This document shows positions 25,397 through 34,966 of a DNA stretch of 64,000 nt, piece by piece. Origin of the DNA: Mucidula mucida. Its lineage: Eukaryota > Basidiomycota > Agaricomycetes > Agaricales > Physalacriaceae. How positions within the stretch are numbered: position 1 is the stretch's first letter; every line of letters starts with the position of its first letter. The notes beneath the pieces were generated by a model. That model did not search any database. It was given only the letters and a program-made list of their open reading frames with translations, and had not been told where the DNA came from. Location of the stretch: positions 57,420-121,419 of the forward strand of contig JADNYV010000108.1 of NCBI GenBank assembly GCA_015501055.1, given 5' to 3'. The translations under genes were made by a program, and so were the position numbers.

Positions 25397-25970
25397 TAGC
25401 CAGTTTACCAGCTAGCCACGATGTACGTTCATTAAAAGTCCTTTCATAGAGTATGATGCTTCAACTGCGTGATAAGCCTCCGAGTCCCCAAGGATGACGG
25501 CGCGACGACAATGTGACATGGACTACAAAAAGGCGTGTCTTGTAAATATGTGGTTTATCCGCTTGACCAAACGACCCCGCTTCATCTGAAGACATAGAAG
25601 TCAACCATGTTGAGAAGGAGAGCATAGTGGCCTTCGCAGTCAACGTTCTTCAAATTCCCGCAATAAAAAAACGCAAACGCCCAAGAGCAGATACAGTGCG
25701 GTACAGACCATTTGACAATCTGTCTGCGGTAGGGAAGGAATCTACTCCCCGATGACCGTTGGTTCTCTGAGGGATTCAACCAAAAAGTGTAGCCAACACC
25801 TACATTTATCACCGCGACATACTAGTAACTCTAATTCGGGTATGAATAGGGTGAAAAAAGATCAATGCACATACTACCATCAGCCAGACGCATGAGACCA
25901 GAGTCTAAAATAAACTCCTAAAGAGAATCGGACAGCCCGTGAACACAGTAGCCAGTAGGCTACGAGTACC
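25397..25970 (-). repeat. Composite unit of four D-arm-like modules, copy 3
   Basis: Reverse-oriented modules are found at about 25397-25418 (F1), 25551 (F2), 25700-25730 (F3, ACAGACCATTTGACAATCTG) and 25945 (F4). Spacings are about 155, 149 and 245 bp. The F3 sequence is identical to that of copy 2. Confidence 0.6.
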
Positions 25971-26930
25971 CCATCGAGACATGCGTTCTAGAGATACGCG
26001 GTCTGAACTGAGGCTTCTCGAATCACCCTGTAGTCAGCCACTTCCAAAATACTAGTGACCCCGCTGAAAACAGCTTTGAGCTTGAAAACAATGGGACTTC
26101 TTGTTGTAAAGTAACCCGACTCAGTATCCGATGACCTACGTAGGCTTCTCAGTGCAATGCGACCATAGATTTCGGGAGAAGCCTGGGATGCGATCGATGT
26201 ACGAGCGGCGCTGAGGGTTTCTTGTGGAAGAAAGGCAGTCGGGACGTCAGAGATGCTTCGAAAGACGATTTCAGACTCCCGTTGAGCAGAACGGACGCGT
26301 TGAGAGGCGACTGAGGCCGCGCGATGGTGGACCTGCAATGCTTTTGACGGGAGCATTGGGTTTACCAGTCAGCAGTCAGGACCGTGCTTGAACTGAGGCG
26401 CTAGGCAAAACCGTTCCAGAAAAACGCCGTCAATAGCTTCAGAGCAAAACGTTTGCTAGCGTAGGACTAGCAGTGCCAATTCCGTAGGGAGAGGATCTCC
26501 CGAGACGTGTGTACTGGACTCGGAGGGGGCTAGGAAAGCCCTGTTCCATTCAGGAGGGTTCAGAATAGATTTTGGTGACGACGGCGAACTATACTGACGG
26601 CTAACCGCTCTACCAACGTCTGGTGCACGTCTTTGATATGAGGAGTCGGATCAAGGCCAGTGATAAGAGTACAGCAGATGAGGAAATGTGGCCGAACGGC
26701 TTCGAAACAGGCCTCAGTATAATCGACACAGCGAAATGAACAAGTTCAACCGTAGATTTGTGGAATGCGATGTACTACGAGAGGGTAACACAATCTCGTG
26801 GACGAAATGCTGGAGTTATTTGGTGGGAATGTACCAGACTCCCGGGGTGAGCAGAATGGGAACGAAATCAACGCGTCCAAAGGTGACTGGGCTTTATTGA
26901 TGGTGGTGGTTTGCAGAAGCGTGAGAAAAG

Positions 26931-28922
26931 ATGACATAAGGGTTACTGAAAGTATGCAGCAAGACATGATTTCGTTGTCCTGAACCGTGTGCTAGACGTG
27001 GTAAGCGACCGTATGAACAAGGACGGAACCTTTACCACACTCGTTACATGGTGCAGATGCTGTATACTTGCCTGACAATGCATGCGGAACCGGCAGAGCC
27101 ATCTCGGGACCGTACGCCGTTTTCACCACCACCCCCATGCTACAAGCTATCTGAGAGGTCAGACCTTATGCGCTAGGCGCCATCGCTCTAGGAAGCGCTA
27201 TTCATGTGTATGAGTAACATGTCCTTCCGGGCCGACGACGACCGCTTTATATTCCTGTCTCTCTCTCTGGTAGGAGATCATCGGTCCCTGCTCTGGACAC
27301 TGCATAGTCGGAAATTCCAGGCCACTCGCACTGCTGCACATCAGAGCAACGAGTCCTGCTCTCGACCGCCGCGATGCTCCCCTCTCTTCGAGATTCCATT
27401 CATTGACAGTGCTTGGACTGGAGTCTGGTCGTGTTCCAGCACGCGGCTACAAGTTGCCATCTCGTCCCATTGATTTCGAGAATCCGTTCCGAAGCGTTGG
27501 CTACGCCACAGTCAGTACGGTCACGTTTCAGCTTCGATATACTACATCAATAGGTCGTCTAGGAATCATCGCGCGTATATCAACATTACGGCTGCCATTC
27601 GGGTTTCGGCAAGAAACCTCTCATCGATAATACTGATCGACAGTGCGTTATTTCTGGTTATGTACGTCCCATGGACTTTTACAACCCCATCTAAGTATGG
27701 AGGACAGCAAACCGCCTTATGGTGGTCCGTGATGAAAATAATCATCTGCTCGGTGCCCGAACGACGTCAGATCATACCGCGTTCCACCATCATCTACTAG
27801 GGCTTCGTACGCCGAGGTGTGCACCGAATCATATGACCACCCTCCTACATCTTCCCGTGATGGCATGCACACGTATATCCGTCAATCTACTGCATTGTGA
27901 TTCACTTCGTCCGCATTGAAATAGGATCAACGCGACTGCCGTAGTACACGATGGTGGCGTCGCCCAAACTGAATTGGATTCGCGCGTGAGTTATACTTTT
28001 TCGCGAATGACGTCGTTCCCATCGACACTGCTTCTCCTTCAGCGGTGCTTACTGACTTCCGCGTCCCGGGACGGACAAGGAGGTTCTTTTTCAACGCCTT
28101 TGGCGCGCGAGCACCTCAGCACGTTGATTCGGATCTGGTTCACGAGAGTTTCCCGTGGCAGGACTTTTGGGATTCGGCATCGAATACACACTAGTCCTAA
28201 GGAGGTAATAAAGGCTCGAGAGTAAGGACAGTAGTGGCGGTCCTTCCTCCGAGACTTGATGCACAGCTTGGTTGCTTTCCAGACGTCTTGAACTTGCCTT
28301 GTTTGGTTTAGACTACGCCCTGCCCGCAAGGTTGATTTATGACAACTGTAGCCAGGTGCCGGAGAGTTCGGAGTCAAACAGCGTGCTTCAACAAGTATAC
28401 TACAGGTAGTGGTGTCAGATATCAGAAGACTTGCTAAGTCTACATAAAGTCGTTCTACCTTTCACTGATTAGTACCTAATTGACGTTTGAATGGGCTACT
28501 CCGATTGTATAGAACTACGTATCATGATTGAGGCGCTAAATTCGTGATGCAATTTACGTAGATCTCAACTCCACGTACAGGTTCAATCATTCTTCTCCTT
28601 TGGGGTCGTCCTTTCAGCGGATCCCTTGATACGCGCTGGGATCTCTGGTCCCGAGTTCTGCTCTCGGTGGCTTCATTACATACCACACGCCGAGATGAAT
28701 GAGCTTGGGATTCATTCGCTCGTACTTCCTTTGTTCTCGTCATTGGTAATGTGCGATCAGGTTGGCTGTCGTGACAACGTTCGTGCAGGGCCATGCTGTG
28801 GCGCTCGGTTCGCTTGCCATTGATTGCTTCATGGCGTTTATATCTCAGAGGCTAGCCGCATACGGGAGAGCAGGATAAAAGGCGCGACCTCGACCACGGA
28901 TTCTTTCAAGCCACTACCCACA
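26931..28922. other. Left flank of the mating locus, no gene recognised
   Basis: Several frames of 60-110 residues exist but none shows a domain, a plausible exon chain or codon bias I trust. No receptor remnant was seen. The sequence lacks the D-arm modules and duplications that fill the flanks, so it behaves as unique DNA belonging to the mating region. Confidence 0.4.
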
Positions 28923-29102
28923 ATGTGTTTTTCAACGCCTGCAATCGCGTTCCTCATTACATCCGAGACTTCTCTCCGAATACCAATCTGCTCTCACGAC
29001 CACTGTCCGGTCTCGACCACACCCGTGAACATGAACGGACCGCAATGCTGCCATTGTGGATACCGGGGCGGTGAACACGCAGAGACATGCCCGTTCAGAT
29101 AA
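28923..29102 (+). CDS. Small Cys/His-rich protein, putative
   Basis: This is a single-exon frame of 59 residues. The start has good context (CCCACAATG), and an ATAAAA box lies at 28875-28880, 43 bp upstream, which is a normal distance for a fungal promoter. The C-terminal half holds C-x4-C, then CCHCGYRGGEHAETCPFR, with Cys and His spaced as in a small zinc-binding unit. The N-terminal third is moderately hydrophobic (STPAIAFLI) but is not a clear signal peptide. I have a vague memory of similar GYRG/CPF tails in mushroom genomes, without a known function. Its place next to the pheromone genes may be chance. A spurious frame remains possible. Confidence 0.45.
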   Translation: MCFSTPAIAFLITSETSLRIPICSHDHCPVSTTPVNMNGPQCCHCGYRGGEHAETCPFR

Positions 29103-30235
29103 TATCAATGTATTGGTGAGTTTTCGTTTCTTTGAGGCCACGCTGGGAAAGCGTCTGACCCGTCGCGTAGCCGCCACATTCGCATCCGCGTGTTAGCCTC
29201 ACAGTCGTAGCTGCACCTGCACTTCTCCATTACCTTCATCCTCCGCTACGCGTCCGATGCTCATCCACTCATCCACTCATCGACCAATCATCCTATCCCC
29301 ATTGTTTCTCGTGTACCATTACCTACGCCATTACCTACTGTCTTTAATACACGGAAAAGAGACTGAAGAATGAATGTACCATTATCCGCCTGCGCATTCT
29401 CTCTTTTGGTTGGAGCCAGGAATCTCGGACTGGGTGCCTGTCCGCTGCCCAGGTTCCGCGATCGATAGAACTTTGGCCTGGAGAATATCCCCGTATGATA
29501 CACGCGCTCTCCGACGATATATCCTGGGCGGAGTATATACCCGCCTTCAAGTTTTTATGTGGGGAATATTCCGACGATCCAATAACGTTCGGTCCCTTGA
29601 ATAATGGCGTTGGTTTGTCTTCGCGATTGCGCTAACCGCGATAAACATGACGAGACGTGTGCTTACGCCAACTCCTCTCCTCAATGCCGCCTCGCATGTC
29701 GTGGATGCCAACATCTTGCGTTGGAGTCGAATAGTTCTGGACTATCCGTTACACCAACCGTTGAAATCTACTTTCCTTTCTTGAGGTCGGAGGATGCAGG
29801 TATGAGACTCGAGAGAGAACGGGAACGGAGCATGCATTGAGCAATGGTGGTCCAGACCGAGAGGGCAATGTAAATAAGAAATGGTAGTACATACAGAGCC
29901 GGCAATATATAAAAATAAGAATAAGACAAGGTATTGTGCAGCCCAAAGGAAGGATAGAGAAAGATTGGTGACATCGCGGTCTTGTGGGAAACGTTTGGCA
30001 TAAAGATAGGAAATGGCGCGTGCAGGATGCTTGGGGAGCAACGAAGACTGAGCAGGCTTCGTGCTGCGGAGAACCTGATATGGATTCAGTATCATGGAGT
30101 GACCGTAAAAGAAAACGACCTACAAGCATTGGGGAAAACGAAATGTAAAAACAGGATGTGTGATCGATGTGACGGGCTTCTGAGGCAATCTTTAGAATGG
30201 GCTGACACCAGGCGTAAAACATGTTCATACCGTGG
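29103..30235. other. No gene found
   Basis: Short repeats of CATCCACTCATC and CCATTACCTA occur near 29258-29340. Minus-strand frames between 29740 and 30230 show no domain and may be 3' untranslated sequence of the pheromone gene at 30236-30382. Confidence 0.4.
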
Positions 30236-30382
30236 CTATGAGATAACGCAGAAGTTCCCGTAGGCGTCTTGTTCAGGACCACGGTCTTCGTCAACGAGGA
30301 CCGGCGCCGCGCCCTCGAGCTCGACGTGGGGAGTACAGGATAAATCCTCCATCGGCATGAAAACAGTCTCAAAGGAGTCCAT
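30236..30382 (-). CDS. Mating pheromone precursor 1 (CaaX, CVIS)
   Basis: The frame encodes a 48-residue precursor that begins MDSF and ends in the prenylation box CVIS. Such precursors are farnesylated on the Cys, lose the last three residues, are carboxymethylated and are cut internally to give a short lipopeptide that binds STE3-type receptors of other mating types. A likely internal cut follows DEDR, leaving GPEQDAYGNFC as the candidate mature peptide; this is inferred from the usual charged-pair processing site. The start is the ATG matching the MDSF opening of the other two precursors; an in-frame ATG 105 nt upstream would give a longer, atypical product. It shares strand with the receptor about 500 bp upstream. 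A TATAAAAA box and three AACAAT motifs lie 150-215 bp upstream. Confidence 0.88.
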   Translation of the reverse strand: MDSFETVFMPMEDLSCTPHVELEGAAPVLVDEDRGPEQDAYGNFCVIS

Positions 30383-30534
30383 TGAGTCGAGATAAAATGG
30401 TGGAGGATAGCAATGATGGACGTCTGATGTTGACGATGAGCGTTCTGAGAACGATGAGGGAGCTAGACAGCCGGTGTGCTTGCTCAAAAGTGGGAATAGT
30501 CCGTGAGTATGGACGGAAGGAAATCAAAGTGGTC

Positions 30535-30596
30535 TTTTTATACAGATATTGTGCCGAGATCTAATCCGGAGAACAATAGGAACAATGGAACAATGG
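30535..30596 (-). promoter_or_regulatory. Pheromone 1 promoter: TATA box and AACAAT cluster
   Basis: On the coding strand TATAAAAA lies at 30535-30542, about 155 bp before the ATG. Further upstream, 30572-30596 holds three close copies of the HMG-box core (AACAAT, read on the plus strand). The same pair of signals occurs at the other mating genes. Confidence 0.6.
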
Positions 30597-30890
30597 TGAA
30601 AGACAGAAAGCTTGCGCAAACAAGACCAGTCATTATATAAGTAACTTAGTAAGCATGCCGGAACGGCTTTCGACCAAACTCCTATGCCCAATCCATTGCT
30701 TTCTTTGTGTGTTTGTGTGAAGACGTCAGATATCGATAGAGATTGTTCAAGTCGTCGTCGATTGATTGCATTGCCTAAATAATAATAATACATGTTGAAA
30801 CATAGATAATAATGATCGTAGAAAAGAGTAATGCAGAAGGCTACAAGGCGACAAGGCATCAGCGTCAAGCTGCGCAATCGTAGAGTGTTA

Positions 30891-32337
30891 TCAACGTGAG
30901 TCGGATGGCGAAAAGAACGAAGGAAATGACATAGGTCGTGATGACGGCGTGATAGATGGTAAGGTTCGGGATTCCCCTCGAAAGGAAAACGTAAGGGTAG
31001 TTGCGGTTTCAGAACCGTAGTAAGAGGGACATAGGCTTTCTTCATCACGAAAATCTTTTCCGACAGGTGAGGGATATGAATATTCGGAGTCAACCGCAGT
31101 CGCGGTAGGTGTAGGTGGTACGTCGGGCTTTGAATCGTGAAGTGGGCGTAGCTTTACCACATCCGCGTCGCGTGCAACGCTGGAAAGGACAGTTAGATAA
31201 GGCAGGTAGTCAGACATAGACAACTCACTACGATGGTAACAAGCCTATGCATGGCGTCTTGTGAGGAGCTTCCGTGCGACGCAAGACGACACGGTTAAAC
31301 CAATGTATACATGCCGAGTACTCTTTCAGAGCCTCTTGACCGAAGGAAAAGAATGCGAAGAACAAAATCGAAGATATGGGAAAAGTCCACCACAGAGCGT
31401 AGGTGAGACGGTATGTGAACTCGGGAATGAGGATCTGGGGGAATTGACCAACACGTCCGAAATTGGAATGAACATCCTCCCAGCTGATCCACGGGCGCAA
31501 ACCACCTTTCGTGGAGGCCCACATGTTCATGACGGTGATGATCAGTGACCAGAAAGTTTGGACCAAAGACATCGCCATGAGCCGGAAGTAGTGCCCAGAC
31601 GTGAGAGCGGAGTTCTTGGACTGAAGATGACGGGCAAAGGTTATACGGCGGATCCAAAAGTGGTGGAGCGCGAGAGCTTCAGAAATGTAAGATGGAGGAA
31701 AATAGTGGCACGAGGGAGCTGACCTGAGTAGACTCCCGCGGCGAGCGAGGTCACCAATGGCAGAAGCCACACGACAAAAATGGAGGCGACGGAATTGTAG
31801 ATAGACACGTGACAACCGAAGTCCTCGACGAGATCGAAGCGATGACCTTGTACGACGTAATCTGGACGGCACTATGAGCACAAATGCGGAATAGCTAGGA
31901 CGGCAACATACGAAGGGCCATATAAAATATCGGAAGGATGAAGCATAGTATGAAGTTCCACATCTGTCGACGCCGTTTGTCCGCCAGAGACGTCTGAACC
32001 TGACGTGAGGATGAGACTTGCTCAAGCTGGATGCAGAGGCAGAGGATCGCTGCTGGTAGAGCGAGATTGCTCCCAAGCTTGATCTTTGTCGCTGGAGACG
32101 CGGTCAGAAAAAGCACTAGAAATTGAAAGAAGACGCACAAATATCACACCAGACGGGGATCTTGACGATAACGTTGTCCGCCCATACAATCGCTTCCACA
32201 CCATTGATGAGATTTCCTAGAAACATCCAGAAGGTGATGGCGATGGTCGGAACAGTGCCCGCCCGCCAATGCCACGGAAGGGGCGCGAGGACGAGAAGGC
32301 AGCAGATGAAGGATATGATAGGGAATTCTACGTGCAT
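30891..32337 (-). CDS. STE3: STE3-type pheromone receptor (GPCR)
   Basis: The five exons are complement(30891..31179, 31229..31676, 31724..31861, 31912..32091, 32139..32337), giving 417 residues. The four introns are 47-50 nt and every junction keeps the family motifs in frame. It is a seven-helix plasma-membrane receptor of the fungal a-factor receptor family, coupled to the mating MAP-kinase pathway. Hallmarks in order are PLPWHWRAGTVPT after helix 1, NGVEAIVWADN and PVWCDI, LALPAAILCLCIQLEQV, ADKRRRQ, HYVVQGHRFDLVEDFGC, HYFRLMAMS and LTYALWWTFP. The cytoplasmic tail is Ser/Thr/Pro-rich, as usual for desensitisation. The start matches the family N-terminus. Allele specificity cannot be read from the sequence. 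Confidence 0.95.
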
Positions 32338-32430
32338 GGCGGCCAGAGGTAGGAGATGAAAGGAAAAGTGCTGCGCGCGGGAAGGACTCGTATGGACGGG
32401 AAGGGAGATTGGGCTCTTTCATGTCCATGA

Positions 32431-32510
32431 GGTATATATCTCGAGAACAATGAACCGCCGTCATGCCCATTGTTGTATGCAAAGAAGGGATTTTGGACTC
32501 CGCCCATTGT
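32431..32510 (-). promoter_or_regulatory. Receptor promoter: TATA-like box and AACAAT motifs
   Basis: A TATATA stretch lies at about 32432-32437, about 95 bp before the receptor ATG. Just upstream are AACAATG (32446-32452), CCATTGTT (about 32467-32474) and CCATTGT (32504-32510). These match the motif found at the three pheromone genes. Confidence 0.6.
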
Positions 32511-33313
32511 GACGATGCATCCTTGACAAATATCGGCATTTTCCGGATCCGGGTCACCCTCGTGCAGCGTGCTGGCTTTTGTGCATTTCACCGCCTTGTA
32601 CCGATAGACAAGTACCTATGAGTCAAAGTCCTGCGCAGTCCCCTTTCTCGGCTCTTCATCCGTGCCTAAGACCCCCCGAATTGGCAGGAAGGCGCTCCTA
32701 GCGACCAGAATGACACCTCTCCTTCGCTATTAGTATTGAAAGGACGTGCGACGTTTGTCGCTCGCTTCGTCTTTGAGAGGAGAAGAGACGTCGTATTCGG
32801 AGTTATACGTAGACTGGAACTTTAGGCGTATCGTTTCTGCAAAACATGTCACGGTCGATGACTGCATCTCCAATATCAGCGACGATGACTCGGACGACTC
32901 ATCACACAATCAATCCCACATCCGCCATAAGTAGTGAAGATCAAAATCATTTTCGACATCGTACACTTGAATTTCGTTCGTCGAGCACAGTGTAATCCGT
33001 AACTCGACGACATCCGATGAATGTCTAAATATACAACACGAAGAGGAAGACGAAGGAGGAAATAAGTCCATAAATAAGAAAGCGGGAGGAAACGAAAAGA
33101 AAAAAGGTATATGTAGGCCGGCTAGGAGGGTGGTTGTTGCGCGGTCAAAAATAAGAACAAGGCGAGGCTTAAATAAGTCGCGGAGGTAGGGGAAGGGTGT
33201 CGCGCGGTGAAGAGGATAAGAGGGATTTTTTGTCGGAGGCGAACGACAGGTCTGGAAAACGTCGTCAGCGCCGATCAACACGACCGAAAGAGAGAAAAAG
33301 ACCCACTCGCGTC

Positions 33314-33439
33314 TCACGATATAACACAGTTATACCCTTCGGTGCCATTGCGGACCTCCTGGTCCACAGGCACGGGCATGGAGAGTGCGACGTCAACGTC
33401 GAATCCGGGTCCCCACTCAATGGTGGTAAACGAGTCCAT
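33314..33439 (-). CDS. Mating pheromone precursor 2 (CaaX, CVIS)
   Basis: The frame encodes a 41-residue precursor with the MDSF opening and a C-terminal CVIS prenylation box. The stretch before the box (VDQEVRNGTEGYNC) contains charged residues suitable for internal cleavage, so the mature lipopeptide probably ends GTEGYNC; the exact cut is unknown. It lies on the same strand as the receptor, about 980 bp upstream of it. An in-frame ATG 78 nt further upstream would give a 67-residue product, but the MDSF start agrees with the other precursors. A TATAAAAG box about 150 bp upstream and two ACAAT motifs beyond it support it as a real gene. Confidence 0.9.
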   Translation of the reverse strand: MDSFTTIEWGPGFDVDVALSMPVPVDQEVRNGTEGYNCVIS

Positions 33440-33586
33440 CGCATAAAGGCGCGACCAGGCGGTAATGGTGATAAATAGGGCAGGAGACGATACGGATTGA
33501 CGTGAAGCAAAAGACAACCCTGACGGTTGAATTTCGCAAAGGCTTAGAGGAGTGCGAATTGTGGCGGTTATAGCACGAATGCTCCT

Positions 33587-33670
33587 CTTTTATAACCAAT
33601 CTTCCCTCGGCCGAAGCCAAACATGAGGCTGAGAAAAGCATTGAACGATAAGCGGACAATGGGGGACAAT
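33587..33670 (-). promoter_or_regulatory. Pheromone 2 promoter: TATA box and ACAAT pair
   Basis: TATAAAAG on the coding strand is at 33587-33594, about 150 bp before the ATG. Two ACAAT cores, GGACAATGG at about 33654-33662 and GGACAATATT at about 33664-33673, lie 60-80 bp further upstream. Confidence 0.6.
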
Positions 33671-33883
33671 ATTGAATAGTCGGTGTACAAAGACATTACG
33701 TCATCGTCCCTCCCTTGCCAAATACACCCCGAATCCTTTTTGGTGGAATTATTTGCGCCTAAATTCTTCTAGCGCAGCTTGCGCCTTTGCTTGCAGACAA
33801 ATACCCACCTTATCGATGGGAAGTGCACGGCTAGTGTCTCAGGTCAAAAGTCCGTACCTACGGAAATACTTCCCTATTGGGCG

Positions 33884-33941
33884 AACAATGGCTGTTTGGC
33901 TTCCCTTCCATTGTTATTTCCTTGAATACGGATGTATAAAA
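33884..33941 (+). promoter_or_regulatory. Pheromone 3 promoter: AACAATGG inverted pair and TATA box
   Basis: AACAATGG at 33884-33891 and its reverse complement CCATTGTT at 33908-33915 sit just upstream of TATAAAA at 33935-33941. The TATA box is about 170 bp before the ATG at 34109. Confidence 0.65.
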
Positions 33942-34108
33942 CTCCGCAGAGAATGCATGGAACAGTAGCTCCTTCGCCTCTCAAAAACTTCCCTCCCAGC
34001 ATCGAGCCTTGACGTCGACCGTCAAACGTGCTAGCCATCGTCGACGACGCATACATCTTACAACTCTGACTTTTCCTTTGGCATACGCCATCACGGCTAC
34101 ACTTCGTG

Positions 34109-34279
34109 ATGGACTCATTCACCATTATGCCACTACTATCGTCGTCCGACGCCGAGCTAGATCTCGCGCAGCTACTCGCACAGTTTCCTTCCGAGGAGAC
34201 GTCTTCCCCCTTGCTCTGCGTACCGATCGACGCAGACGCACCTCTCCAAGCGAACAACGGCTATTGCGTTATCGCATAG
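34109..34279 (+). CDS. Mating pheromone precursor 3 (CaaX, CVIA)
   Basis: This 56-residue frame is easily missed because it is short. It starts MDSFTIMPLL and ends NNGYCVIA followed by TAG, so it has both the family opening and a CaaX box. The Ser/Leu/Asp-rich middle is typical of fungal lipopeptide pheromone precursors. Internal cleavage probably falls after the acidic stretch IDADAPLQ, but this is a guess. It is transcribed away from the other two precursors and the receptor. Its promoter has the same TATA and AACAAT arrangement as theirs. A longer overlapping frame at 34009-34593 has no recognisable features and is taken as a shadow. Confidence 0.85.
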   Translation: MDSFTIMPLLSSSDAELDLAQLLAQFPSEETSSPLLCVPIDADAPLQANNGYCVIA

Positions 34280-34966
34280 CCCAGCTTCGCACTCTCCTTC
34301 CTTCTGGCGTCATGAACGTTGAAGGTATTCCCCCCATCCCTCGCTATGTTGTTAATCCGAGCGCTAATTCTCTTTCTAGCCGCACTTCCATGTATACCCA
34401 TATTTCCTTCCGCTTCTCCGTCAACCTGCGACACACGCAGTCGGCGGGGGCACGCTCTTTCTTATCACACGCGGATTTGTTTACGTGCCAAGTCTCCTTC
34501 GCACCGCGCTCAGGCAGCGCTCGAGCTTCTATCATTATGCCTCATTTATTCCTTACGCTGCTTGCAATACATTCCTTTTGCCGCGCAACCTGAACATGCT
34601 CAATTCGTTGGCCCTAGAAGGGGTAGTTGTTCCCCGTTACTTTATGTGGATACCCACAAGTTCAGGCTGAACGATGGAAAGTTTACTGACTGGCGGATGT
34701 CCATCCGCCGTGGCGATAATGAAGGCTACTGCTAGGACAAGATTTTGAGCACAGTTATTGCGGAGCTTATGGTGTAACAGAGCGTGATGCCGTGTTCAAT
34801 GTACTCGAGAACGTCAAATGACAGCCAGCAGCTTCAATCCCGATGTACTCGACCGGGTTCTGGCGACAGGTCCGTGAGTGCAATAACTCGTAAGGATTTC
34901 ACAGGTGCTTGTTCAACGATGACCAGCAATAACGCATACACGACGCGACACTATCATATGTGTACA
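34280..34966. other. No gene found
   Basis: The stretch lies between the third pheromone gene and the SDR gene, whose 3' ends converge here. It contains no supported ORF and no D-arm modules, and is probably 3' untranslated and spacer sequence. Confidence 0.4.

Larger units (their letters stand above)
22682..26930 (+). repeat. Diverged, rearranged direct copy of arm 1
   Basis: Blocks match arm 1 in the same orientation. The tRNA-Arg to SDR pseudogene stretch (22682-25010) corresponds to 17109-19045. The segment 25195-25990 corresponds to 20990-21910. The segment 26580-26930 corresponds to 20560-20960. The blocks are out of order relative to arm 1, so this is an older and shuffled duplicate. 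Confidence 0.7.

Noticed and set aside
25988..26356. 122-residue minus-strand frame
   Set aside because: No recognisable motif, no promoter signal, and it lies inside shuffled duplicated DNA; it is probably chance.
26931..28922. A second pheromone receptor or its remnant
   Set aside because: None of the STE3 hallmarks (PLPWHWRA, WADN, GHRFD) appear in any frame there.
30079..30147. Possible fourth pheromone precursor (frame starting MDSVSW)
   Set aside because: It has no cysteine and no CaaX box.
32910..33078. Possible pheromone frame starting MDLFPPSS on the minus strand
   Set aside because: It ends in WRMWD without a CaaX box, and the MDSF opening is missing.
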